Part shown: positions 1 through 10,299 of the stretch, piece after piece
Layout of the letters: each line of letters begins with the position of its first letter
How positions within the stretch are numbered: position 1 is the first letter of the stretch
DNA from: Flaccisagitta enflata
Taxonomy: Eukaryota; Chaetognatha; Sagittoidea; Aphragmophora
DNA length: 64,000 nucleotides
Assembly (NCBI GenBank): GCA_965153355.1
Contig: OZ231126.1
Span: 32,364,001-32,428,000, forward strand
Direction: 5' to 3'
Translations under genes and position numbers: made by a program
Notes under the pieces: model-generated
What the model saw: only the letters and a program-made list of their open reading frames with translations
Told to the model about the DNA's origin: nothing
Databases searched by the model: none

Positions 1-180
1 CATTTTCGTTTTTGATTTACATCCTTTTATCGACCCACCTTTGTGCTGTGATGGAGGCCTCCAGCATTTCGGACACCAAATGGTGGCTGAGACACCAGGT
101 CTCAGTTGTGATATTCGAGCTGACAAGTCTGCTATCTCTTGAAGAAGCTCATTTGTAGTTACCTCCTCTGGGGTTGACAT
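1..180 (-). CDS. Partial coding region running off the left edge, possible zinc-binding protein
   Basis: An ATG at 180 (minus strand) opens 60 codons that reach the window edge without a stop. The protein begins MSTPEEVTTNELLQEIADLS, a likely helical N-terminus. A C-X2-C-X6-H-X7-C pattern follows at about residues 36-54 (CPKC, H46, C54), compatible with a zinc knuckle, then a basic tail. I do not recognise the family; it could be a host exon or the start of a mobile-element ORF. No splice donor is visible in the segment. Confidence 0.4.
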   Translation of the reverse strand, partial: MSTPEEVTTNELLQEIADLSARISQLRPGVSATIWCPKCWRPPSQHKGGSIKGCKSKTKM

Positions 181-770
181 CTTGGAAAAAAGTCGAAGAT
201 CCTACCTCGGCTTTTACACGGACGGCGAGAGCCGCCGTTAATGTTTCTGTCTGATCGAAACGAAGATCGATACCGCCTCGCGATGATCGATGAACTTTGG
301 GAGAGACCCGCGTTGAATCCCTTTTCTTAGAAACGCCGCCGGGGCTCCTGCCCAACTGACCGAATAGCCACTTGTGGCGCGCAGATTTTACTAGACCACC
401 GTGCCTCCAAGTATGACATTGAAGTCATACGGACTGAAAGAAAGACGAAATTTCTTTGGAATTTCTTGGTTTACTCTTTAATTTTATCATTCATATAAAA
501 TTAACAATAAAATATATAAAACAACAACAAATAAAGGGCATTCTGTACGCTTAATGTTCTCTTACCTGAAAGAAAGACGAAATTTCTTTGGAATTTCTTG
601 GTTTACTGAAATTCCAAAGAAATTTTCGTTTATATATCACCCGCATTAGAAATCTGTAAAGTTTGTGGTGTATTACGTCAATTGCTAAATTAAATAGGGG
701 TCCCTCATATTCTTATAAAGGACATTCTAATAGTAGGGTGTTTCAAGTGGGTATAAGGAGTCCCATTCCA
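181..770. repeat. Non-coding stretch with a short direct and inverted repeat
   Basis: A roughly 42-bp segment (CTGAAAGAAAGACGAAATTT...) occurs at 433-476 and again at 566-607. Part of it is then inverted at about 608-630. No gene is seen here. Confidence 0.5.
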
Positions 771-773
771 TAC

Positions 774-1208
774 TATGAGCACAGCTGCTCATCTGTGAGG
801 GCATTTTTGAGCATTTTAGCTCATTTAGCTCACTAAGCTCAGTCTGTTTTTTCCGATTTCAAATATGATAAATGAATAAATATTTTCAAACTTGATTAAG
901 CAAGCAAATAAAAAAACATGTCAGTGAGCAGAGCTGCTCATCTGTGAGGGCGTTTTCAAGTATTCTAGCTCATTTAGCTCATTCAGCTTGCGCTTTTTCT
1001 CTGATTTTAAACAGGATAAATAAATTAATGTTTTGACTTAAGCATGCAAATACAAGAGAGCATGTCAGTGAGCAAAGCTGGTTGTCTGGTTGAATCATTT
1101 TGATCATTTTAGCTCATCTAGCTCATTTGGCTCAGTCCTATTTTTCTCTGATTTTCAGTGCAGTCAATACATACAATTGCTTTTGATTTGATCTAACAAA
1201 ATTTCAGT
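774..1208 (+). repeat. Three copies of a ~145-bp tandem repeat (satellite-like)
   Basis: Units start at about 774, 927 and 1070. Each runs from TGAGCA.AGCTGCTCATCTG, through a run of AGCTCATTTAGCTCA, to a GCAAATA...CATGTCAG end. The third copy is more diverged. The same unit recurs inverted at 20.1-21.4 kb, where mobile elements have inserted into it. Confidence 0.75.
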
Positions 1209-1279
1209 GACTGAAGATGGTGAAAAGTGACCAATGCGTACGACTTTTTTCCTCACGGCGACAGCCGCCATTACTGGTA

Positions 1280-1441
1280 TTTTGTCACTCAGTCAATTTG
1301 TCAATTTAGTCGTTTAAGTCATTTATCATCATTTTATGTCTTTTGAAGTTATTTCTAGTCATCATAAGTCATTTTAAGTCAATTTGAGTCATCCTAAGTC
1401 ATTCATATCCCGTAGGCGACTTATAGGTGTTGGCCTTGTTT
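1280..1441 (+). mobile_element. Family A element, right part with AAGTCATTYT core
   Basis: A 10-bp repeat (AAGTCATTYT-like) is followed by the Family A end GCGACTTATAGGTGTTGGCC and TTGTTT at 1441. The left end is not clear. Confidence 0.6.
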
Positions 1442-1499
1442 GTTTGGAAATAGCATTAGTTTAAATCAAAACTTTGTCTTTTTATTTTCACAATCCTCA

Positions 1500-1610
1500 T
1501 ATAAAAAGCAAAATAGAGCTTCTCTTTGGAAGGCTCTAGCTCCTAAACCGTTTGAGATACAGACCTGAGATTGGTCTAGATTGAAAGTTTTTTTGAAATC
1601 TTTGAAAATG
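1500..1610 (-). repeat. Fragment of the Tc1-like MITE, inverted
   Basis: The segment reading GGCTCTAGCTCCTAAACCG is the reverse complement of the interior of the MITEs at 3064-3476 and 21387-21786. Only the inner part is present. Confidence 0.5.
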
Positions 1611-1621
1611 TCTTAATCAAA

Positions 1622-1819
1622 AACAAGGCCAACACCTATAAGTCACGTGCGAGACTTACAGATTGACTTAGAATGACTTAGAATGGCTTAGAATGAGTTG
1701 GTTTACCCTAAGATGACTTAAAATGACCTAAAGAAATAAGATTGATAAAAAAAAGTAAAATAGGGACCAACCAACCGACCGACCAACCGGGTGTAGAGTT
1801 GCGTGCATGCGACTAAAAA
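1622..1819 (-). mobile_element. Family A element, complete short copy
   Basis: Begins AACAAGGCCAACACCTATAA, has a core of AATGACTTAG-type 10-bp repeats, then a CCAACCGACCGACC microsatellite, and ends with the hairpin GTTGCGTGCATGCGAC followed by TAAAAA. Confidence 0.7.
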
Positions 1820-1958
1820 GAATTCTGATTATTCTTTGTTTCTGTTTTATCAATGAAAAGAAAGGAGCGTCATTTTTTTTTTATATGCATCCTAATAGTG
1901 ACTTAAGCTGCTGCTAACGTTCTTACAAGATAAATATATGACAACGAAATCTCGTTAG

Positions 1959-2186
1959 GATCAACTCTTGGTACCTACTTTCCCTGCGACAAAAATTGGA
2001 AATCCTCTGTTGGAAATGGATGCGCCAAATACAGCATACTTCTTTGATGCAAGAAAGGAGGGACTAATTATGGATGGAATTGGAGATGGAGGTGGGGCAA
2101 ATTGGAAGGATGGTCTGACTCACGAGGAAGAACGGCGCGAGTTTGTTCGCAATGCGGTTGTGTGGGTGGAGTGTGGATCAATACTG
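1959..2186 (+). pseudogene. Cys/Trp-rich module exon with in-frame TGA
   Basis: The exon is flanked by AG at 1957-1958 and a good donor, G|GTAAGA, at 2187. It is 228 bp, phase 1 at both ends. The translation has the pattern PCDKNWKSS..GC.KY.., then CKKGGTNYG.NW...WGKLE and GWSDS...A.VCSQCGC, which aligns along its length with the exon at 9645-9866. A TGA at 2045-2047 falls exactly where the other copy has TGG (Trp) in the WCKK motif. It is therefore a nonsense-disabled paralogue, or an inactive allele. The acceptor has a weak pyrimidine tract. The module resembles secreted Cys-rich domains in which WC, a G-W block and a terminal C-x-C pattern are spaced this way, but I cannot name a family. 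Confidence 0.55.
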
Positions 2187-2817
2187 GTAAGATAGAATCA
2201 CTAAATATTTGAATTGGTATGTTGATAAAGGATGTCCCAAGTCAGTTGCAACATGTAGAATCGACATATCTCTGCTTCTAGGAACTCTATTCAATTTCTC
2301 ATAAAAGATCTGAATAGATCTAGGTTTGAGATTTTTGCATAAAAAATTTAATCATAGATAGACTCTTTGCTGAGCAACCACCTATGGCTGAAGTCCATGT
2401 ATGATTTTAGATTCTAACCATGAAAAAGAATGCTCTTACATGCTCATTTTCCCTAAGGTTGCTGTACAAAGTTTTTTTTTGTGGTGATAGATATTAGAAT
2501 ATCAAATTTCTAACACAGCAAAAAATCAGAATTCAAAAAAGTTTAGTTTTGCACCTGTAGCATCAATTTTTCTAAAGAGATTGCCAAAGAAATTGGTATG
2601 AAACAAATTTGTTATTCAAATCCAATTTTGTCAAGTTTTACTAAAATTGATGTTGTAGAGATCTAAACAAACTTTTTCGAGTTCTGATTTTTTTTCAAAG
2701 TAAGAAAGTTGATAATAAAAAACTTTCTCAAAAATTTTGATCTTGCTCAAAAGAACGAGCTCACAATTGTTTTTCAAATTTGGGATCTTTACCAGAATAA
2801 ATCAGGCAATTGCTCAA
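2187..2817. other. AT-rich non-coding stretch
   Basis: Nothing recognisable is seen: no long frame, no strong repeat. It may be intronic to the 1959-2186 exon. Confidence 0.4.
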
Positions 2818-3030
2818 CAGTCAGTGGACAGAACACTATAAGTATATATATATCATACCACTGGCTTTGATCTAACATACTGCTCAAAAACAAAATATTG
2901 TATGCGACAATCAGTTGCTCAAGTTACAGCCGACTGTAACAAACTAAATGTTGCATTTGACAATGGGTTGTTAGAATTACAGCCTGCTGTAATGCTACAA
3001 TTTTATAATATTACAGCCGAGTGTTATTTA
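2818..3030 (+). mobile_element. Partial copy of the palindromic MITE family
   Basis: Starts CAGTCAGTGGACAGAACAC and continues with TATATATATCATACCACTGG and an ACAGCC..CTGTAA block. These match the left arm of the element at 3763-4288. No right end was found. Confidence 0.5.
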
Positions 3031-3063
3031 AACCACTGGTTGTTGTTTACAATATTTTATTTA

Positions 3064-3476
3064 CTATCAGCATCTTGGATCAAAAAGCCGCACCCTATTT
3101 TGAGTTGATGTATAAGAAAAAAAAATTATTTGAAAATTTTTCTGTTAAAGTGATTTTAAAGATTTTTGAATTTTCTTTCATTCTAGACCAATCCCAGATC
3201 TGTATCTCAAACGGTTTAGGAGCTAGAGCTCTGCAAAGAAAAGCACTATTTTAGTAAAATGCATTTTTTTCATAGGGATTGCGAAACTGAAATAGGCAAC
3301 ATTTTTACTCAAACTAATGCCATTTCTAAACGAAAAAAGATAGCAATACCAGATTGGCGCCAAATGAAAGATCTTTTTAAGAGCTTTCTAATGGTCTAAG
3401 ATTTTGATTAGTTTTTTTGAAATTTAGTATGACAATTTGTCATTTAAAAGTGCGGCTTTTTTATTGAGTCGAGTAG
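3064..3476 (+). mobile_element. Tc1/mariner-like MITE (~410 bp)
   Basis: Matches the element at 21387-21786 along its length. The right end is intact (AGTGCGGCTTTTTTATTGAG ... CGAGTAG, then TA). The left end is diverged but keeps AAAAGCCGCAC. Confidence 0.6.
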
Positions 3477-3490
3477 TATTTTGTGCGCTG

Positions 3491-4349
3491 CAGGGGTGTA
3501 TATAATTGAGTCGCTCTTGATTTTCCCCCCCCCCCCGCCTTTGATTTTCTTCCCCGCGATGTGTTGCGTTGCATTTTAAAATCTATGGTTTTCTTCCCCA
3601 TAAAGCAATAAAACAGTGTAGTCAAGGTTTCAATAGAGTTAAATTGTGATTTACTAACTAGCTTTTATGATTTAGTACTGTCAAAAGTTTTATTTTCCTC
3701 AAATTTTCTTTTTTTCTCTTATCCCCCCCTTAGATTTCCTTCCCCATCTCCAGACCCTTTGACAGTCAACGGACAAAACACAATAGGTATATATATCACT
3801 CCGTTGGTTTTGATCCAACCCACTGATATTGAACAGTATGCTGTAAACAACAACTGGTTGTTGAAATTACAGCCTGCTGTTAAGTTACAAAGTTGGCAAA
3901 AATCCAACTTTCACTAATTAGAATGAGACCTGCAGATTCATAATTCTGATAAAATTCTGAGAAATTTGATATGTCACGCTTAACACTTTTTGTAATGAAT
4001 AATTTTTTTAACATTGTATCATAATCAAATTAAACATTGATAAAAATCTTTATTCTTATATAAAAGTATATGTTGTGACCTATCAAACTTCTCAGAATTT
4101 CATCAGGATTATAAATCTGCAGGTCTCATTCTATTTAGTGAAAGTTGGATTTTTGCCAACTTTGCAACTTAACAGCCGGCTGTAATTTCAACAACCAGTT
4201 GTTGTTACAGCATTCTGTTCAACATCAGAGGGTTTAATCAAAACCAACTGAGTGATATATATATCTATTGTGTTTTGTCCGCTGACTGTTGATTTCCTTT
4301 CCCTTTCCCCCCGGTGGGGGGGGGGGAAACTCCATAATATACAGGCCTG
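3491..4349 (+). mobile_element. hAT-like MITE with perfect 8-bp TSD, carrying a nested element
   Basis: Ends are CAGGGGTGTATATAATTGAG and ...TATACAGGCCTG. It is flanked by GTGCGCTG at 3483-3490 and again at 4350-4357, an exact 8-bp target-site duplication as expected for hAT elements. Without the nested insertion the element is about 330 bp, like the copy at 5633-5953. It contains C- and G-homopolymer runs just inside the right end. No transposase is encoded. Confidence 0.8.
3763..4288. mobile_element. Palindromic MITE nested inside the hAT-like MITE
   Basis: Two arms of about 210 bp, inverted, start CAGTCAACGGACAAAACACA and, from the other end, CAGTCAGCGGACAAAACACA. The hAT-like copy at 5633-5953 gives the empty site (CCTTTGATTTCC). 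Here that site reads CCTTTGA-element-TTGATTTCC, so the TSD is TTGA (3759-3762 and 4289-4292). Confidence 0.75.
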
Positions 4350-4528
4350 GTGCGCTGACTGTCAATTGACAAACTTGACAAAAAATCAATGCTACAGGAG
4401 TAAAAACAAACTTTTTCAATGTCTGATTTTTTAAGTAAGTACAGTAGATCTCTTCTAGACTTGGAAATACGGGAGAATTCATTACAGAAAGATGAATAAA
4501 CTTTAGATATTTGGAACATTAACAAATA

Positions 4529-4911
4529 AAAAGATGCTTTATTGCCCATGGGTGTTGGTTGCCATGGAAACACATTTCTATGTATTCTATGTATAAAGCA
4601 TTTTGAGAAATTTTTTGAGGGAACATTGCTTAAAATAAAATTTGCTACAACTTTCCCACAGTATGTTCTTTAAGAATATCGCTCGTTTGGCAGTTGCTAG
4701 GGAGCATCACAGGGCTGTCACACATAGTTATGATCCCTAACAACGACTAAATGAGCAATTTTCTTACAGAACATATTGTGGGAAAGATGTAGCAAATTTT
4801 GTTTTAAACAATGTTCCCACAATTTTTTTTAAGAATATTGATACTTTAGCATGAATGCATGGAAATGTGTTTCCATGGCAACCAACACCCATGGGCAATA
4901 AAACATTCTTT
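4529..4911. mobile_element. Palindromic MITE (~380 bp)
   Basis: Arms read AAGATGCTTTATTGCCCATG and, reverse-complemented from the right, AAGAATGTTTTATTGCCCAT. Both continue through GGGTGTTGGTTGCCATGG. Arms are about 180 bp around a short centre. No coding content. Confidence 0.65.
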
Positions 4912-4989
4912 TATTACCATATTTCTTGCATTTATTGCCCCCCTCTAATCAGCGCCCCCCCTTTTTCATGAAATGATGAGCTAATTATA

Positions 4990-5577
4990 CCATCTTGGCC
5001 ATAAATACATGGACAGTTGGTGTATAAGTTTATATACTGTCTAGAAGTGGACAGAAAACATGTCAGAATGCATCTAATTTTTAGTATCACTGTCTTGGGT
5101 ATCCACTGTTGCCTGCACACGCTGTGGCATTGACTTGTAGAGAGATTGGAGGTACTCTGGAGTGATGATGTTCCAAACTTTTTGCACCATTACTTTCTGC
5201 CCCAATTTTGTTGTTGCTTTCTTGTGTTACTGCGGGTTTTTTGCTTCATTCCACCCATTCTCTATTGGATTGAGATCCAAACTGGTCCGAGCTAACCTGG
5301 GAAGAGCTGAACTCATCCATCTTTTATATTGGTGCGAAGCACCAGTGTGCTTTTTTCAAGAGGCTAGAAAAAATCACTCCACCGATTTTGCAAAAAAGAA
5401 AAAGTTTTTTTTGTTCTGCTCTCATTTCTAAACGAATGGAGATACAGGAACCAGCTTGGTCTCATTTGACAGATTTTTCGGAGATGCGAATTTTGAGAAA
5501 AAAAATCATCTCACTGCGACTAAAATTGAGCAAGCTATGACACTTTTAAGCTGTCCGTATATTTATGGCCAAGATGG
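4990..5577 (-). mobile_element. Tc1-like transposon remnant
   Basis: Inverted ends CCATCTTGGCCATAAATA.A at 4990 and 5577 enclose a decayed transposase fragment. At about 590 bp it is much shorter than an autonomous Tc1 element (usually 1.3-1.6 kb), so it is internally deleted. Confidence 0.55.
5083..5310 (-). pseudogene. Tc1-type transposase, C-terminal fragment
   Basis: On the minus strand one frame reads LARTSLDLNPIENGWNEAKN, which matches the Tc1 signature SPDLNPIEN.W.E.K that carries the last acidic residue region of the DDE catalytic core. A second frame reads VWNIITPEYLQSLYKSMPQR, matching the conserved C-terminal ip.e.l..L..SMP.R block. The two lie in order but in different frames with stops between, so the gene is dead. 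The DNA-binding domain and the first catalytic aspartates are absent. Confidence 0.65.
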
Positions 5578-5632
5578 CAACAGTGATTTTTTTTTAAAAG
5601 TCAAAGAAATTATATTGGAAATAAGATTTTTT

Positions 5633-5953
5633 CAGGGGTGTATGTTATTGAGTCGCTTTTGATTTTTTTTCCCCCCTGCCTTTGATTTTGTTCCCCGCGA
5701 GGCATTGCGTTGCGTTTTACTAACTATGATTTTCTTCCCCATATAGCAATAAAACAATGTAATTAAGGTTTAAATATTGTTAAATTGTGTTTTACTGACC
5801 ATGTTTTATGATTTGGCACTGTCAAAAGTTATTTTTTCCCCAAATTTCCTTTTTTCTCTTTTTTCCTCCTTCGATTTCCTACCCATCTCCAGACCCTTTG
5901 ATTTCCCCCCCCCACCGGGGGGGGGGGGGGAAACTCAATATTATACAGGCCTG
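5633..5953 (+). mobile_element. hAT-like MITE, uninterrupted copy
   Basis: Ends CAGGGGTGTATGTTATTGAG and ...TATACAGGCCTG match the copy at 3491-4349. Flanks are T-rich (GATTTTTT and ATTTTTTT) and fit an 8-bp TSD only roughly. It preserves the empty site for the nested MITE. Confidence 0.7.
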
Positions 5954-6176
5954 ATTTTTTTAGCAAAAACCATATGAGAATGAGATTCAATAAAAAAAAT
6001 ATTCTCTTTCTAGTGATTTGTTGATTTGAATTATAAGAAAATTGTCAGAAAGTGTAAATTTCATAAAATATTATTAATATATTAGTGAATAGGGGGCACT
6101 AATTGCAGGTTTAAAACAGCAATGTTTTATTTCAATTTCAAAAGCGCCCGGTGCGCTAATTGCAAGAAATATGGTA

Positions 6177-6634
6177 GTCTATATTCCAAATATTGGTATC
6201 TTAAGTATATTAGTCTTCTTGTAATGAATTCCCCCGTATTTCCAGGTCTAGACGACATCTACTGTAGCAAATTTGAACAACTATCTTGCTCTAGAATTCA
6301 TGAAGCTGCTCTAAAAATTGAGCTTGTGACAGTACTTTAAAGCTTTTGTCTTTTTTTTCTATCATTACTATTTTTCACCATTTCCAGAAAAAAAATTTAA
6401 TCTTAAGAGTTCAGTTGTACCCCACTCCAACGGACCCGCTTTTAACGGAATTCCGCCTATAACAGATACTAATTTTTATCCCTTAAACCTGTTTTCTTTT
6501 ATTTTCTATGTTGGCTAGAACAAAATTCCGCCTATAACAGATCAAATTTGTCGGTCCCTTGAAATCCGGGAGCGGGATTCAACTGTATGTGGTTGCTAAA
6601 CAAATGGATTGACCATCATGAAATTTCACATGAA
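6177..6634. other. AT-rich stretch with a short repeated motif
   Basis: AATTCCGCCTATAACAGAT occurs twice (near 6458 and 6524). Nothing else is recognised. Confidence 0.3.
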
Positions 6635-6881
6635 AACAAGGCCGGATACACGGCAGGACAGTCGCGGACGGTTGGGCAGGAGCAGTAAAGCAAAAACCGC
6701 CTGGAATTCAAAAATGTGACAGATGGACGGACGGACGGACGGATGGACGGATGGACGGACAGATGGACGGACGGATGGATGGACCGATGGACGGACGGAC
6801 GGACGGACAGACAGACAGACGGACCTACTGACCTACCACCCAACACGGCAAGGTGTAGAGTCGTGTGTCCGCGACTAAAAA
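6635..6881 (-). mobile_element. Family A element, short subtype with GGAC/GGAT microsatellite
   Basis: Begins AACAAGGCCGGATACACGGC, has GGGCAGGAGCAG, then a GGAC/GGAT array at 6718-6825, and ends with GTGTAGAGTCGTGTG...GCGACTAAAAA. No tandem core. Confidence 0.7.
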
Positions 6882-7444
6882 TTGCAGACAAAGATCTTTT
6901 TAGAACTTTTATCAGAATTTAGTTTGAGTTCTAAGAAGCAGAGATATATCGATTCTTCATGTTGCAACTGACTTGGGAAACCCTGTACTAAATATCCCAC
7001 TATTTCACTCCACGATAAACGTCTAACTTGCTATACATAATAAGTAGTAATACTTCCTATACTTGGAGGCCACAGTTTTCAGTTGGGGAAATGCGTCACT
7101 TGTTACTTTTGTAACGAAATGAAATTTTGATTTCATAAACCATTGTAAAAGATTACTATCATTTTATAACAGTGACTCAAAATTGCGTAAGTATCATTCG
7201 GAACTACTAATTTGCTGCCTTTCCCTGGACTAATTTTCTATTCAAAACATTCTCTGATATTAGATAAGAAGAAAATGATTATCTTTAACATCAACGAGTG
7301 ATGTAAGATGGAAGAAGGAGGTTGTTTTCTTTCAGGGGAATTCATCTAAGATCCTTTTCACTCTTAACTTAATAGAAAGAAATAAGAAAAAAAAACAAAA
7401 CAATGAAAATTCTCAACTTCATGGATGCAGGGTAAGACCCCTTC
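6882..7444. other. AT-rich stretch without recognised features
   Basis: No frame, splice signal or repeat could be supported. Confidence 0.3.
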
Positions 7445-7609
7445 TTTTTAGTCGCAGAGACACGACTCTACACCTTGCCGTGTTGGTTGGTAAGTCGGTA
7501 TGTCGGTTGGTGTATCCGTCCTTCACATTTTTTAATTCCGGGTGGTTTTTCGCATTACTGCTCCTGCCCAACCGTCCGCGACTGTCTTGCCGTGTATCCG
7601 GCCTTGTTC
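7445..7609 (+). mobile_element. Family A element, short subtype
   Basis: Opposite orientation to the copy at 6635: TTTTTAGTCGC...GACACGACTCTACACC, a GTTGGT/GTCGGT microsatellite, GCTCCTGCCCA, and the end GCCGTGTATCCGGCCTTGTT. Confidence 0.7.
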
Positions 7610-7706
7610 AAAATGGGACCAGAATTTTTTAGCTGCGTGCACGCCACTCTATACCCCGCTATGTCCATCCTGGTTGGTCAGTCGGTTGGTTGGTCGATGT
7701 TCCCCT

Positions 7707-7784
7707 TTTTGGGCAGCGGCCCCAAAGGGGTCGATGACCTTTGCTTTCACACATATGGGGAATTTTCTCCTCCTCCTCCTTTTT
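7707..7784 (+). mobile_element. Family B end, truncated
   Basis: GGGCAGCGGCCCCAAAGGGG followed by CACACATATGGGGAATTTTC. This is a subfamily also seen at 19228. Confidence 0.5.
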
Positions 7785-8355
7785 GGGCAGCGGCCCCAAA
7801 GGGCTGATGTCCTGTGGGACACAGGGGTGAATTTCCAGACGTCTGTCCCCCCCTGAGGCCCCTCTGAGGTCCCAAATCAGCCCTTTAGGGCCCCAAATCA
7901 GCCCCCTCAGGCCCAAAATCAGACCTCTCAGGCCCAAAATCAGGCCTCTCAAGCCAAAAACTCAGCCCACTCCTAAAATCAGCCCTCCCAGGCCCAGAAT
8001 TAGCTCTCTCGGTCCCAAAATTAGCCTTCAAAGGCCCAAAATCAGCCTTCAAAGGCCCAAAATCAACCATTTCAGGCCCTAAACCAGACCTCTCACACCT
8101 AAATTCTGTTCACTTGGGTCTCAATTCAGCCCTCAAAACAACCCTCTAAGGTATCTAATCTGCTCTCATCCCTGATCTAATTTGAGCCCTAAGACCCCCC
8201 AAATCAGATCAGCCCCTAGAATGTCCTCTCAGGACGTCTGGAAATTCACCCCTGTGTCCTGCAGGACATCGGCCCTTTGCCCTGCTCCCCCTTCAGCTTT
8301 AACTCCAGGCAGGGCACGGGTACCGCTGACCACCTAACGTTTTTGCGACTATTAT
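7785..8355 (+). mobile_element. Family B foldback element
   Basis: The left arm GGGCAGCGGCCCCAAAGGGC continues into GATGTCCTGTGGGACACAGG. It is mirrored at 8230-8290 (CACCCCTGTGTCCTGCAGGA, then the GGCCC end). Between them lie 21-bp imperfect repeats (GGCCCAAAATCAGCCCTCTC). The right side extends with GGGCACGGGTACCGCTGACC to about 8355. Confidence 0.7.
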
Positions 8356-8369
8356 TCTTTTGTCCATCC

Positions 8370-8663
8370 ACTCATTTCCTAAGTTATCTTAGAGTGTCCT
8401 AAGTCATTCTTAGGCATTCTAAGTCATTCTTGGTCAATCTAAGACATTCTAAGTCATTTTAGGTCATTCCAAGTCATTCTAGGTAGTTTTTTGGTCATTA
8501 GGTCATTTAGTTATTTCATGTCCTTTCTTGTCAATTTAAGTCATTTTAAGTCATTATAAGTCATTCTCAGGCATTCTAAGCCATTCTAAGTCATTCTAAG
8601 TCATTCTAAGTCATTTTAAGTCTTAAAGTCTTACACGCGACTTATTGGTGTTGGCATTGTTTT
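8370..8663 (+). mobile_element. Family A right part with AAGTCATTCT array
   Basis: Many 10-bp AAGTCATTYT units end in ACACGCGACTTATTGGTGTT and GGCATTGTTT. The left end is missing or merged with the neighbouring Family B end. Confidence 0.6.
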
Positions 8664-8664
8664 C

Positions 8665-9166
8665 TTTTTTAGTCCATCTGACCGTCTGACTGTCTGTCCA
8701 TTGGTTTGTAGGTCCATCAAACATTACTTTACCTTCAGTAATTTCTAGTCTTTTTTGCATAAGACATTTTTAGTCATTCTAAGCCATTCTAAGTCATTCT
8801 CAGTCATTTTAAGTCATTTTAAGTCATTTTAAGTTATTCTAAGTCATTCTCAGTCATTTTAAGTCATTCTATGTCAAATTAAGTTATATCAAGTCACCAA
8901 TCGGGTCAATTTAGTCAATTATGTCTATTTTCATTAAGTTATATTTTCATTAAGTTATATGAATTATGTCAATTTTCATTAAGTTACATTTTCATTAAGT
9001 TATATCAAGTCACCAATCGGGTCAATTTAGTCATTTATGTCAATTTTCATCATTTTTCGTCTGTTTAAGTCATTTAAAGTCTTTTCCAGTCATCTTGAGT
9101 CAAAAAATTCAATTTGAGTCATCTGAAGTCATGTTCCACATGTGACTTATTGGTGTTAGCCTTGTT
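8665..9166 (+). mobile_element. Family A element with AAGTCATTYT core
   Basis: TTTTTTAGTCC and a diverged GTCTGTCC microsatellite lead into the 10-bp AAGTCATTYT array and the end GTGACTTATTGGTGTTAGCC TTGTT. It lies head-to-tail directly after the previous copy. A further short, diverged copy (9167-9312) follows. Confidence 0.55.
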
Positions 9167-9644
9167 GGTCCCGACTCTAGAACTTGCCATGTCGGTCGGT
9201 TGGTTGGTCAGTTTGTTGGTCCGTAACTAAAACAAAAAGTCAGCATTGTTTTGCTTTTCCGCTCCTGCCCACCCCTTCGCCACTGGGTGGAGTGTAAACA
9301 GCCTTGTTTAAAATTAGACAAAACCGCTCAGAAATTGATTTTTTTCTGCTAGTTTTATGTTATTACACCCTACTACTTAACAAAGCTGCAAAATCCCCAT
9401 TGTTATATGACATATTACTCAGAATTTTCCCTCAAGCACAGTGTGCATGATCTTTCCGGGGAAAATACGTTATTAGAATTTTCTATGATATTCCGATTTA
9501 ATGTTACTGCTGAAGATAAAGTATTTGCTCTTTTTTTTTTAGACTTACCGCAAAACTCAAGTAGGGCGTTTTTTTTAAATCAATTGGTACAATAAAAGCC
9601 AAGGCACTACCTACCTTTACATAGATGAAAATGGATCTTTTTAG

Positions 9645-9866
9645 GAGCAACAATTGATACACATTATGGTTGTGACAAAAATTGGATATCATTTGACGGA
9701 TATCCATGTGATGAATTTAGCAGAAAGCAATGGTGTAAGAAAGACGGAGATCATTACGGACCCAATTGGCAAAAAAGATGGGGAAAATTGGATGGATGGT
9801 CAGACTCGAAAATGAGGAATGCGCTGGTTTGCCCAGAATGTGGATGTGTGACAAAAAACAACACAA
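9645..9866 (+). CDS. Cys/Trp-rich extracellular module exon
   Basis: A 222-bp exon, phase 1 at both ends, lies between TTTTTAG at 9644 and the donor A|GTAAGC at 9867. The 74-codon module contains GCDKNWISFDG, C-DEF, QWCKKDGDHYG, NW...WGKLDGWSDS and ALVCPECGCV. It has six cysteines and five tryptophans. Spacing is conserved in the paralogous exon at 1959-2186, which shows the pattern is constrained. A phase 1-1 exon of this kind is typical of shuffled extracellular modules, so a secreted or surface protein is likely. I do not recognise the domain by name, and no flanking exons could be assigned with confidence. Confidence 0.6.
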
Positions 9867-9967
9867 GTAAGCCCTCATCACACATTCTCACAGAAAGTAG
9901 GCAAAATGTAGAAGTATTTAAGTCATTATCAGCAACGTTCAGTAATGCAGTTGTAAAGTTAATGAAG

Positions 9968-10048
9968 TTTTTAGTCTCGTGCACGCGACTCCGCAACCTG
10001 CTTTGTCCGTCCGTCAGCTGGTCTGTCGGTTTGTTGGTCTGTCGGAGA
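9968..10048 (+). mobile_element. Family A left end only
   Basis: TTTTTAGTCTCGTGCACGCG then GACTCCGCAACC and a GTCCGTCCGTC microsatellite; truncated. Confidence 0.55.
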
Positions 10049-10299
10049 TGACAGGAAAATAGGAGAATAAATCATAAAAAGTTCTATAAAAGTTGTGGTG
10101 GAGAAGATACAGTGTAATGAAACGACAGTGTTGATAGGAAAGGTAAGGAAAGGTTAAGATGAGGAAGAGAATAGGTCAGGTGATCAAGAGGGTTCATCAG
10201 TTGTCAAAGGTACAGGTGAAGACATTTGAAATAAAGGAAAAAACAAATGGTCAAAGAAGGTAGAGGCAGTGAAAGGTAGAGGTAGTGAGAGGTATGTGA

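Larger units (their letters stand above)
4915..6176. mobile_element. Possible composite inverted-repeat element
   Basis: TACCATATTTCTTGCA at 4915 is repeated inverted at 6176, in both cases next to a GCGCCC-rich tract. The interval encloses the Tc1-like remnant (4990-5577) and the hAT-like MITE (5633-5953), so this may be an older DNA transposon shell with later insertions. The long interior has no frame of its own. Confidence 0.4.

Noticed and set aside
2045-2047. TGA as selenocysteine
   Set aside because: The paralogue has Trp (TGG) at this position, so a nonsense change is simpler. No SECIS-like structure was identified.
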